From: CAZDBA01 sp964503615
GTDB lineage: Bacteria; Planctomycetota; Planctomycetia; Pirellulales; Pirellulaceae
Reading direction: 5' to 3'
Assembly: GCA_964503615.1 (NCBI GenBank)
Contig: CAZDBA010000126.1
Location: forward strand, 1-14,238
Length of the DNA: 14,238 bases
Part shown: one piece after another, positions 1 through 7,409 of the stretch
Position numbering within the stretch: position 1 is the stretch's first letter
Layout: the number at the start of each line of letters is the position of its first letter
Notes under the pieces: generated by a model
Told to the model about the DNA's origin: nothing
Seen by the model: only the letters and a program-made list of their open reading frames with translations
Databases searched by the model: none
Position numbers and translations under genes: made by a program

Positions 1-717
1 TGTTTCCCGGATCATTCTTCGGAAGATCGTTTCGATCGCCGAGTTTCCTTTTAAGTCCAGAAAGTTCATGATCTGTTTGGCCCACATCTCGGGCTGTTGA
101 ACAAAGTCTTCGTAGTGCAGCACCAGACAGTTCGGCTTTGAAAAATAGGTCATGTACTCGGTCAAAAGATTATCCAGAAAGGCAGCTTGTCCCAGTACAT
201 GCCGATCAATTTCCAGGTCGCTCATCCGTTTCCGGACCGCTTCGATCCGCGCGCGGTCTTTGGGCAGCACACAATGGCTGTGCAAGAACGAATAGTAACT
301 ACTTGTCAAAGCGTCGCGGGGATCGCGAAGTTGGATGATGATCTTGTAGTCGTTGAAATTCAATGAGTCGGCGCTGTCGGCATCGACGATGTGATGGAAT
401 CCTTTGCGGAAGGGACCGTAAAGAAAACCTTGTCGCTGAAAGTGCTCTGCTTTCAACTCGTGGTCCAGTTCGCCTTGTCGAAAATAGTGACCATCGAAAT
501 TGACCGAGTGCAGTTTTCGATTCGACGCTATTTTTTTTAGGACTTCCCAAACGTACACCGATGCCGCTTTGTGAATCGTCGCAAATAGAATGCTCGGGCT
601 GTTGCTGCAAGGATTGACCTTTTTCCCAGCGAGGATTCTTTTTTCCAGATAGTATTTCGGGCGTCCAAGTGATCGAAGTCGACCAATATTTTTGAGCAAG
701 CGGTTCGGTTTATTCAT
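1..717 (-). CDS. Sulfotransferase-like protein (3' end cut by the window edge)
   Basis: This open frame reads from ATG at 717 down to base 1 with no stop, giving 239 codons; its C-terminus lies outside the window. Residues 45-57 (FATIHKAASVYVW) resemble the 5'-phosphosulfate-binding loop of PAPS-dependent sulfotransferases, with Lys50 in the expected place. Residues 131-135 (RDPRD), followed by serines 139-140 and YYSF, resemble the 3'-phosphate-binding motif. The segment HYEDF near 201-205 is also usual in this family. No signal peptide is evident, so a cytoplasmic or membrane-peripheral enzyme is likely. It would transfer sulfate from PAPS to an unknown acceptor, perhaps a carbohydrate. It lies 91 bases downstream of the sulfatase gene on the same strand, so co-transcription is possible. 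The family call is fairly firm from the two motifs; the acceptor is unknown. Confidence 0.8.
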   Translation of the reverse strand, partial: MNKPNRLLKNIGRLRSLGRPKYYLEKRILAGKKVNPCSNSPSILFATIHKAASVYVWEVLKKIASNRKLHSVNFDGHYFRQGELDHELKAEHFQRQGFLYGPFRKGFHHIVDADSADSLNFNDYKIIIQLRDPRDALTSSYYSFLHSHCVLPKDRARIEAVRKRMSDLEIDRHVLGQAAFLDNLLTEYMTYFSKPNCLVLHYEDFVQQPEMWAKQIMNFLDLKGNSAIETIFRRMIRET

Positions 718-808
718 GAGGATGCCATCGAAGATACGCACTTTTCACGAATTGGAATGGGTTTTCCAGTTTGAGGAAACCCCATTGTCATGCCAGCATT
801 ATCCCAGC

Positions 809-2338
809 TCAATTTTGGGTAGGCTTGGTAGATTTGGGAACGGGATCTGCCTTTTCCGCTGGGCGAATCGCGTTGCCTTTGATCCCTCTCAACTTGTCTC
901 CCAATTCGATGCGAGCCGCGTCGGCATACGCCTCCAGCCGTTTTACGATTTCAGGATGTTGGTCGATTACATTTGTGGTTTCACCGATATCGTTTTTAAG
1001 GTCGTACAACGACAGCTCAATTTCTTTTTTCTTATACCTTGCCGGAATCCCGTCCGTTCCGGGTTTGCGGCCATCCAAGGTTACATAGCGGTGGGGGAAC
1101 TGAAGTTTCCATCGGCGATCGCGGATCGTCTGCAACTCGCCTCGACCGTAGTATCCCAAAAACGCTTCGTGCGGTGAGGTCGCGCCCGGTGTTCCGAACA
1201 TCAGATCGCTGATGTCTTTACCATCCAAAGTGTGGTCGGGCAATTTCGCACCGATCAACTTGGCCACTGTCGGGAAGATGTCGATCGTTGATGACAACTC
1301 ATCACAATTCGTATTCACAGGAATCTTGCCCGGCCACCACATCACCGTTGGCACTCGGTTGCCCCCTTCGTGCATCGTGCCCTTGCCTTCGCGAAGCGGC
1401 AACGCGCTACCAGCGTGATCACCGTAACTCAACCAAGGCCCATTGTCTGAAGTAAAAATGACCAAGGTATTGTCTTGCAACTCGTGTTTGCGAATCGTAT
1501 TCAGGATCTCGCCAACCGACCAATCGACTTCCATCATCACATCGCCAAACAGCCCTGCCCCGCTTTTGCCCGCAAATTTATCGGAGACATACAGCGGAAC
1601 ATGAACCATCGAGTGCGGAACGTACAGCAGGAACGGGTTGTCTGCATTGCGGTTGATAAAGTCTACCGCGTGCTCGGTGTATTGGGTGGTAAGCAGTTTC
1701 TGTTCTTCGCCTGTTACCTCGGGGTTGATCACATCGTTACCTTCGATCAAAGGCAGGTGGCTCCATCGTTTCAATCGTTCTTCCAGGGGCTGGTGCAAGA
1801 CGGCGGGGTTGTACGGCCACATGTCGTTGGAGTGGGGTAACCCGAAGTACTCGTCAAAGCCGTGTTGCAAAGGCAGAAACTGTTTGCGATCGCCCAAATG
1901 CCACTTCCCAAAGCAGGCCGTCGCATACCCTTTTTGCTTGCACAGTTCTGCCAAAGTCGTTTCGTTAGAGTTGATTCCGGCTTTTGCGTTGGGATGAATT
2001 GCGCCAGAGATCCCCACCCGAACGTTGTAACAGCCAGTCATCAATCCAGCCCTCGAAGCGCTGCACACTGCTGAACTGGATACAAAATCAGTAAACCGTC
2101 GTCCCTCGGTTGCCATCCGATCCAGGTTCGGCGTTTGATAATCGTTTTTGCCGAACGGGCCGATATCGGCGTAACCAAGATCGTCAATAAAGATCACAAC
2201 GATATTCGGTGTTCGCGATTGGTCATCGGAGGTGTCATCTGCTGCGCGAACCGATGCATGAAGTTGATGGTCAAGCAAGCAGGTGGACAGGCAGACCAAA
2301 CTCCAAAACAGCAGCGAAAAACGTGGCAAACAGCTCAT
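809..2338 (-). CDS. Secreted arylsulfatase-like sulfatase (type I, formylglycine)
   Basis: A 509-residue protein of the alkaline-phosphatase superfamily that would hydrolyse sulfate esters. The N-terminus has a hydrophobic stretch at about residues 8-22, and a plausible signal-peptidase site lies near residue 32, so export is likely. After it comes a standard sulfatase core: IDDLGYADIG with metal-binding Asp52-Asp53, the formylglycine motif CSASR at 92-96 with Cys92 as the residue to be oxidised, GKWHLG at 144-149, PHS with His242, and TSDNG with Asp298-Asn299. The CSASR form lacks the proline of the commoner CxPxR motif but keeps Cys and Arg. A separate formylglycine-generating enzyme is needed and is not in the window. 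Planctomycetes carry many such enzymes for sulfated polysaccharides; the actual substrate is not determinable here. Upstream there is only a weak purine-rich ribosome site. Confidence 0.93.
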   Translation of the reverse strand: MSCLPRFSLLFWSLVCLSTCLLDHQLHASVRAADDTSDDQSRTPNIVVIFIDDLGYADIGPFGKNDYQTPNLDRMATEGRRFTDFVSSSAVCSASRAGLMTGCYNVRVGISGAIHPNAKAGINSNETTLAELCKQKGYATACFGKWHLGDRKQFLPLQHGFDEYFGLPHSNDMWPYNPAVLHQPLEERLKRWSHLPLIEGNDVINPEVTGEEQKLLTTQYTEHAVDFINRNADNPFLLYVPHSMVHVPLYVSDKFAGKSGAGLFGDVMMEVDWSVGEILNTIRKHELQDNTLVIFTSDNGPWLSYGDHAGSALPLREGKGTMHEGGNRVPTVMWWPGKIPVNTNCDELSSTIDIFPTVAKLIGAKLPDHTLDGKDISDLMFGTPGATSPHEAFLGYYGRGELQTIRDRRWKLQFPHRYVTLDGRKPGTDGIPARYKKKEIELSLYDLKNDIGETTNVIDQHPEIVKRLEAYADAARIELGDKLRGIKGNAIRPAEKADPVPKSTKPTQN

Positions 2339-2562
2339 AACCTAAAAACCTAACTCGACAAATGTACAAGGCTAACGCATTATAGTCGTTCTAAATGCAT
2401 TACAACTACATTAATGATGCAGAATGCGACATTGTCGAACGACCAACCATTCGCCCTAGTTACTTACCGCAGGCCCACTTACATTAGACGCTCGATTTGC
2501 GGTGAGACTCTAAAGGTTCCGCCGCGCGCACAAAACATCTTTTTAAAAAACCGGAACAACCA
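2339..2562. promoter_or_regulatory. Divergent intergenic region between sulfatase and asnB
   Basis: This AT-richer gap must hold the promoters for both flanking genes. One weak candidate for asnB is TCGACA at 2355-2360, a 17-base spacer, and CATTAT at 2378-2383; it would give a long leader. Short repeats cluster here. GCATTA occurs at 2377-2382 and again at 2397-2402, exactly 20 bases apart. TGCAT at 2396-2400 is mirrored by ATGCA at 2417-2421. CGCATT at 2376-2381 is mirrored by AATGCG at 2423-2428. CGACA-T-TGTCG at 2427-2437 is a perfect small palindrome. Just before asnB, GTTCCG (2516-2521) can pair with CGGAAC (2552-2557) across a 30-base loop. The role of each is inference. Confidence 0.3.
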
Positions 2563-4230
2563 ATGTGTTCGATTTTCTGCATTCTAGACATCCGCGAAGA
2601 GGCTGAGCGTCTGCGCGAAACTGCTGTTCGAAACAGCGGGCTGATGAAGCACCGCGGCCCCGATTGGTCTGGTGTTTGGAATAATGATAAAGCAATTTTG
2701 GCTCATCAGCGTCTTGCAATTGTCGATGTAGAAAACGGAGCCCAACCTCTCGAGAATGCGGAGGCAGACAAAATCCTCGCAGTCAACGGCGAAATCTACA
2801 ATCACGTACAATTGAAATCGGAACTCAAAGTCGACTATGAATTCCAAACGAATTCAGACTGCGAAATTATTCTGGCGCTGTACAAGCAATCGGGCGCCGC
2901 GTTTTTAGACGAACTTCGCGGAATGTTTGCGTTCGTTTTGTACGACGCTGAGCAAGATCGGTATCTGGTCGGCCGCGACCACATGGGAATCATTCCGCTT
3001 TATTGGGGCCGCGACGAGAGTGGTTGTCTTTATTTCTCTTCGGAAATGAAAGGCTTGATCGATTGCTGTAAAACGCTTGAAGAGTTTCCTCCGGGACACT
3101 ATTGGGATTCAAAAGACGAAGGCCCCACAAAGTATTACCAGCGGGACTGGTTTGAGTACGACGCAGTAAAATCTAACGAAGCCGATCCGGTCGCAATTCA
3201 TGACGCTTTGGAAGAGTCGGTTAAAAGCCACCTGATGTCAGACGTTCCTTTTGGCGTACTTCTATCTGGAGGCTTGGATTCGTCCGTCGTTTCTGCGGTT
3301 GCACAAAAGTACTCCAAGATGCGAGTTGAAGATGATTCAAAAAGCGAAGCTTGGTGGCCGCAAATTCACTCGTTTGCGATCGGCCTGGAAGGCTCACCCG
3401 ATCTGGCAGCCGCACAAGAGGTTGCCGATGAAATTGGAACGATCCACCACTCCATGCACTTTACCGTCCAGGACGGAATCGACGCGTTGCGGGACGTAAT
3501 CTATCACATCGAGACTTATGACGTCACAACGATCCGAGCTTCCACGCCCATGTGGTTATTGGCTCGCAAGATCAAAGCGATGGGAATCAAAATGGTGCTT
3601 TCCGGCGAAGGCGCGGACGAGATCTTTGGAGGCTATTTGTACTTTCACAAAGCCCCCAACGCTCAGGAGTTTCACGAAGAAACCGTTCGGAAGTTGGCAT
3701 CGTTGCATCTTTATGATTGCTTGCGAGCGAATAAGTCGATGGCAGCTTGGGGCGTTGAGGCCCGAGTTCCGTTTTTGGACAAGCAGTTCATGGATGTTGC
3801 GATGCGTTTGAACCCGGAAGCAAAAATGTGTACCGGCGATAAAATTGAAAAGAACATTTTGCGAACCGCGTTCAACGAAAGCGACGTGCCCCAATCGGTT
3901 CTTTGGCGTCAAAAGGAACAGTTTTCAGACGGTGTTGGATACAGTTGGATCGACGAACTCAAGGTTCGTGCGGAAGAGTTGATTTCCGATTCGCAAATGG
4001 AGAATGCCGCATTCCGATTCCCGCACAATCCACCGGCTACCAAGGAAGCGTACATGTATCGTGAGATATTCGAGAGCGTCTTTCCTCATCCTGACGCTGT
4101 AAAATGCGTGCCGGGTGGAAAGTCGATCGCATGTTCAACGCCAACTGCTATTGCCTGGGACGAGGCGTTCCAGAATATGGCCGACCCGTCTGGCCGAGCA
4201 GTTAAAAGCGTCCACGAACAAAGCTATTAA
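2563..4230 (+). CDS. asnB: Asparagine synthetase B, glutamine-hydrolysing
   Basis: A 555-residue enzyme that makes asparagine from aspartate, ATP and glutamine-derived ammonia in the cytoplasm. It begins MCSIF, so removal of Met exposes the catalytic Cys2 of the class II glutaminase domain. Glutamine-pocket residues are visible as Arg50 (HQRLAIVD), Asn75-Gly76-Glu77 (VNGEIYNH) and Asp99. The synthetase domain carries the ATP pyrophosphatase loop SGGLDSS at 235-241 and the later motif SGEGADEIFGGY. The C-terminal CSTPTAIAWDEAF...DPSGRAV matches, from memory, the tail of the E. coli AsnB type, and the length fits that group rather than the larger sporulation or exopolysaccharide homologues. The ATG start is fixed by the need for Cys2; only a weak GGAA lies upstream. 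Eighty bases separate it from hisF, so read-through is possible. Confidence 0.97.
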   Translation: MCSIFCILDIREEAERLRETAVRNSGLMKHRGPDWSGVWNNDKAILAHQRLAIVDVENGAQPLENAEADKILAVNGEIYNHVQLKSELKVDYEFQTNSDCEIILALYKQSGAAFLDELRGMFAFVLYDAEQDRYLVGRDHMGIIPLYWGRDESGCLYFSSEMKGLIDCCKTLEEFPPGHYWDSKDEGPTKYYQRDWFEYDAVKSNEADPVAIHDALEESVKSHLMSDVPFGVLLSGGLDSSVVSAVAQKYSKMRVEDDSKSEAWWPQIHSFAIGLEGSPDLAAAQEVADEIGTIHHSMHFTVQDGIDALRDVIYHIETYDVTTIRASTPMWLLARKIKAMGIKMVLSGEGADEIFGGYLYFHKAPNAQEFHEETVRKLASLHLYDCLRANKSMAAWGVEARVPFLDKQFMDVAMRLNPEAKMCTGDKIEKNILRTAFNESDVPQSVLWRQKEQFSDGVGYSWIDELKVRAEELISDSQMENAAFRFPHNPPATKEAYMYREIFESVFPHPDAVKCVPGGKSIACSTPTAIAWDEAFQNMADPSGRAVKSVHEQSY

Positions 4231-4277
4231 AGTTTGAGAGTTGGCAATCTAGCGCAACGTCAGCTTGTCAAAGTATC

Positions 4278-4294
4278 ACGCCTCCGAGAGGCGT
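4278..4294 (+). other. Short hairpin between asnB and hisF
   Basis: A perfect 7-bp stem (ACGCCTC, loop CGA, GAGGCGT) lies between the asnB stop and the hisF ribosome site. It has no following T-run, so it is not a classic intrinsic terminator. Its 3' edge is four bases from the ATGAGGA ribosome site at 4298-4304. It could mark an RNA processing point or modulate hisF translation, or it may be chance. Confidence 0.3.
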
Positions 4295-4310
4295 TGAATG
4301 AGGATCCATA

Positions 4311-5069
4311 GTGTTAAAGAAACGAATCATTCCCTGTCTCGATGTGCGAGACGGCCGCGTTGTAAAGGGCGTTCAGTTCCAAAGCCTGCGAGATGCAGGT
4401 GATCCGGTTGAGCTGGCCGACCACTACCAACAACAGGGCGCGGACGAGCTTGTGATATTGGATGTGTCGGCGACGAACGAAGGCCGCTTGGCGATGCTGG
4501 AAACGATCCGTTCGGTTCGCCAGTGCCTGACAATTCCGCTGACTGTGGGAGGTGGCGTAAAGGCGATCGACGATGCGCAGCGACTGTTGGCAGCGGGAGC
4601 GGATAAAGTTTCCATCAACTCGGCGGCAGTTCGCGATCCCGAACTGGTCGCTAACATGGCAACCCGCTTTGGCGCTCAATGTACGGTTGTCGCGATTGAT
4701 GCCAAAGGGAACGACGACGGAGAGACTTGGCGAGTCGTTACCCGCAGCGGAACCCAAGACGAAACGCTAACCGTTTGCGACTGGGCCAGAAAGGTCACCG
4801 AGCTTGGAGCGGGTGAAATTCTTCTGACCAGTTTCGATCGGGACGGCACACGTAGCGGATACGACTTGCGATTGATGGACGCTGTGACTCAGGCGACTCG
4901 CCTGCCCGTAATTGCCTCGGGCGGAGCCGATTCAGTGCAACACATGATCGAAGCGTTTGAGCACGGAGCCCACGCGGTCCTTGCGGCTTCAATCTTTCAC
5001 GATAAAAATTTGACGGTCGCCGAAGTCAAACGCCAATTAGACGAAGCCAACGTTGAGGTGCGAGTATGA
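4311..5069 (+). CDS. hisF: Imidazole glycerol phosphate synthase, cyclase subunit HisF
   Basis: A 252-residue TIM-barrel protein, the usual HisF length. With HisH it converts PRFAR and ammonia to imidazole glycerol phosphate and AICAR in histidine biosynthesis. The two catalytic aspartates are in place: Asp11 in PCLDVRDGRVVKG and Asp130 in VVAIDAKG. Phosphate-binding loops show as TVGGGVK near 78-84 and IASGGADS near 200-207. The start is GTG at 4311, supported by ATGAGGA at 4298-4304 with six bases of spacing and by the conserved N-terminal KKRIIPCLD. The stop overlaps the hisIE start by four bases (ATGA), indicating translational coupling. hisH is absent from the window, so the partner glutaminase must be encoded elsewhere. 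Confidence 0.98.
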   Translation: MLKKRIIPCLDVRDGRVVKGVQFQSLRDAGDPVELADHYQQQGADELVILDVSATNEGRLAMLETIRSVRQCLTIPLTVGGGVKAIDDAQRLLAAGADKVSINSAAVRDPELVANMATRFGAQCTVVAIDAKGNDDGETWRVVTRSGTQDETLTVCDWARKVTELGAGEILLTSFDRDGTRSGYDLRLMDAVTQATRLPVIASGGADSVQHMIEAFEHGAHAVLAASIFHDKNLTVAEVKRQLDEANVEVRV

Positions 5070-6118
5070 TTGTTCCTTTGCTGGCATTGCCCTCAAACCT
5101 TTCCAGTTCCGATAGCGATAGTGTCAGCTGCTTTAGCGAAACGGTCCAGCGGGCTGGGTTGTTGGGACGGGTGGCAATCCGAACCGACCAACAGGCCGAT
5201 GTCGAGGCGCTGGAAAAACTACTCGTAGCTGCAAGTGGCTTTTGCGAGATACAGATCTTTCCAATCGCCGAAACGTTCTCAGACGATTTTGCCTTTCGCA
5301 TGTTAAATGCGGGAGCAAGTCACATGCTGGTTTCCAGATTGCCCGAGACAACAGAGATTCCAACGGAGAAATTCCAGCTTGCCGCCCACGTTGCCGAAGC
5401 CGCTGACAGCTTGGACGCGGCACGAATCGCAGCCGATTGGAAAGCGGGTTCCGATTGGCACGTTGTAGATGGCCCCCACCTCAACGAGTTGATCGCTGAC
5501 ACGATTTTACAGTTGTTGAGGACCGATCGTGAAGATGGACTTTTCGCTACCGTGATCGTGGACCGCTTGGGAATCGCATTGGGCTTGGCCTATTCCAACG
5601 AGGAAAGCTTGCGTGCGGCGATCGACAAGCGAGTCGGCACCTATTGGTCACGCTCACGAAATTCTCTGTGGATCAAAGGAGCAACAAGCGGAGCGACGCA
5701 GGATCTGATTAGTATTTATCTGGACTGCGATTTTGATGCGCTTCGATTCAAAGTCGATCAAGGACCTCCTGGGTTTTGCCATGAAGAAACACATACCTGC
5801 TTTGGTTACGAACGTAATTTGGCCGAAGTGATCGCTCGACTGGAAGAACGAGTCAAAGGTGCCGACACCGCGTCGTTTACGTACAAGCTGTTTAACGACC
5901 CGGAAATGCTTCGAAAAAAATTACTGGAAGAGGCTGGCGAGTTATCGGAAGCTGACACTCGGGCGGATGCCGCTTGGGAAGCAGCCGACGTGTTGTACTT
6001 TTCACTCATCGCCATGATGCGAAACGGCGCGAAAATGCACGACGTATTTGCTGAACTTGCTCGGCGTACGAATCGCGTCCAGCGCCGCAAAAACAAGCTC
6101 GAACAACAGGGCGATTGA
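5066..6118 (+). CDS. hisIE: HIS4-like bifunctional phosphoribosyl-AMP cyclohydrolase / phosphoribosyl-ATP pyrophosphatase with N-terminal extension
   Basis: A 350-residue fusion for the second and third steps of histidine biosynthesis, well above the roughly 200 residues of ordinary bacterial HisIE. Residues 1 to about 150 form an extension without the catalytic motifs of either domain. HisI spans about 155-247: YWSRSRNSLWIKG, metal site Asp220-Cys221-Asp222-x-Asp224, and zinc cysteines 221, 238 and 245. HisE spans about 268-340: LFNDPEMLRKKLLEEAGEL with Glu288, Glu289 and Glu292, then WEAADVLYF with Glu305 and Asp308. As I recall fungal HIS4, it has the same extension, including a segment like FSDD...LNAGASHMLVS at 71-90, and similar RTDRxDGL and SYT.RLFND stretches. 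GAGGTG at 5055-5060 supports the ATG, which overlaps the hisF stop. HisI and HisE activity is firm; the fungal likeness needs a phylogeny. Confidence 0.95.
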   Translation: MIVPLLALPSNLSSSDSDSVSCFSETVQRAGLLGRVAIRTDQQADVEALEKLLVAASGFCEIQIFPIAETFSDDFAFRMLNAGASHMLVSRLPETTEIPTEKFQLAAHVAEAADSLDAARIAADWKAGSDWHVVDGPHLNELIADTILQLLRTDREDGLFATVIVDRLGIALGLAYSNEESLRAAIDKRVGTYWSRSRNSLWIKGATSGATQDLISIYLDCDFDALRFKVDQGPPGFCHEETHTCFGYERNLAEVIARLEERVKGADTASFTYKLFNDPEMLRKKLLEEAGELSEADTRADAAWEAADVLYFSLIAMMRNGAKMHDVFAELARRTNRVQRRKNKLEQQGD

Positions 6119-6123
6119 GGACC

Positions 6124-7395
6124 ATGTCTACCAACCTTATCAAGATCGTTTCGGCTGACGAGTTCAACGACTCGCAACGACCACCCGTCGATGCAGCGAC
6201 ACTTGCTACGGCAGCAGAGATCGTCGAGGCCGTTCGTAACGAGGGTGAAACGGCGATTCGAAAGTACACGGCTCAGTTTTCCGAACGAACGCCTGACGAC
6301 CCCTTAACAATTGCCCCCGACGAACTGGCGAACGCGTTCAACCGGATCCCCAAAGACGATCAGAAATTGTTGCAACGTGTTGCCGGCCGGATCGAAACGT
6401 TTGCGAATTTGCAATTGGAAAGCCTAAGTGAATTAACGACTACGGTTCCCGGTGGCAAAGCGGGTCATACGATCGAACCGATCCGCCGTGCGGGTTGTTA
6501 CGCACCTGGCGGGCGCTATCCCCTGCCCTCCTCCGTTTTAATGACCGCAGTGACGGCTCGAACCGCGGGATGCGAAAGTGTCGTAGTGGCATCGCCCAAC
6601 CCAACCGATATCACACTTGCCGCGGCTCACGTTGCCGGCGCGGATGCCGTTCTGCCGTTCGGTGGTGCACACGCGATCGCCGCGATGGCTTATGGATTTA
6701 GCCAATGTGAAAAACGTGACCTTATTGCCGGGCCAGGGAATCGCTGGGTGACTGCTGCTAAACAACTGGTCGTCGGATCGGTTGGCATCGACATGTTGGC
6801 CGGGCCGAGCGAGCTGGCAATTGTCGCCAACGATCAGTGCGATCCACAAACCGTTGCGGCGGATTTGCTTGCCCAAGCTGAACACGACACCGACGCTCGG
6901 CCGTTTCTGATTTGCTTTAGCAACGCTTTTGCAGCTGAGGTCGTCGCCGCAATCGAGAAACAGCTAGGCGACTTGCCCACCGCTGAGACGGCCCAAGTTT
7001 CACTCGGAAACGGCGCGATTATAGTTGCCGATTCGATCGAGTCTGCTGCGGACGTATGTAATCAACTGGCCCCAGAGCATCTGGAATTGCACATCGACGA
7101 TGCCGAGTCATTTTCCAGGATGGTTCAACATGCCGGTTGTATCTTTGTAGGCTCTCGATCTGCTGAGGTCTTTGGCGATTATGGAGCGGGGCCCAATCAT
7201 ACTTTGCCAACCGGCGGAACGGCTCGCTGGTCGGCGGGCTTGAACGTATTCACCTTTTTGCGAGTCCGTACCTGGTTGCAAATCGAATCGCCACCCGCAG
7301 AATTGGTTCAGGACACGATGCGACTGGCTGAACATGAAGGGTTGATCGCGCATGCCAGAGCGGCTGCTTGTCGCATGCCCAAAAACGATTCATAG
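6124..7395 (+). CDS. hisD: Histidinol dehydrogenase
   Basis: Oxidises L-histidinol to L-histidine in two NAD-dependent steps, the end of the pathway. From ATG at 6124 it has 423 residues, typical of the family. Visible signatures are GCYAPGGRYPLPSSVLMT, GPGNRWVTAAKQLV, DMLAGPSELAIVA, AQAEHDTDA with the expected Gln and His metal ligands, APEHLELHI with the catalytic Glu-His pair, GDYGAGPNHTLPTGG with a metal-binding Asp, and the late His in EGLIAHARAA. The start is uncertain by three codons: TTG at 6115 overlaps the hisIE stop, while ATG at 6124 follows it by five bases with GAGG at 6117-6120 rather close. ATG is preferred. Both choices imply tight coupling with hisIE. No active-site residue appears to be missing. 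Confidence 0.96.
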   Translation: MSTNLIKIVSADEFNDSQRPPVDAATLATAAEIVEAVRNEGETAIRKYTAQFSERTPDDPLTIAPDELANAFNRIPKDDQKLLQRVAGRIETFANLQLESLSELTTTVPGGKAGHTIEPIRRAGCYAPGGRYPLPSSVLMTAVTARTAGCESVVVASPNPTDITLAAAHVAGADAVLPFGGAHAIAAMAYGFSQCEKRDLIAGPGNRWVTAAKQLVVGSVGIDMLAGPSELAIVANDQCDPQTVAADLLAQAEHDTDARPFLICFSNAFAAEVVAAIEKQLGDLPTAETAQVSLGNGAIIVADSIESAADVCNQLAPEHLELHIDDAESFSRMVQHAGCIFVGSRSAEVFGDYGAGPNHTLPTGGTARWSAGLNVFTFLRVRTWLQIESPPAELVQDTMRLAEHEGLIAHARAAACRMPKNDS

Positions 7396-7409
7396 CACAG
7401 GAAAATTGG

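Noticed and set aside
692..2353. Several plus-strand open frames of 68-161 codons
   Set aside because: They lie antisense to the sulfatase gene, which has all catalytic motifs in order. None of the frames shows a recognisable domain or a ribosome site.
7368..7409. Upstream ATG for the DUF1444 gene inside hisD
   Set aside because: It lacks a ribosome site and adds 14 residues overlapping the hisD tail. ATG at 7410 has AGGA at good spacing.
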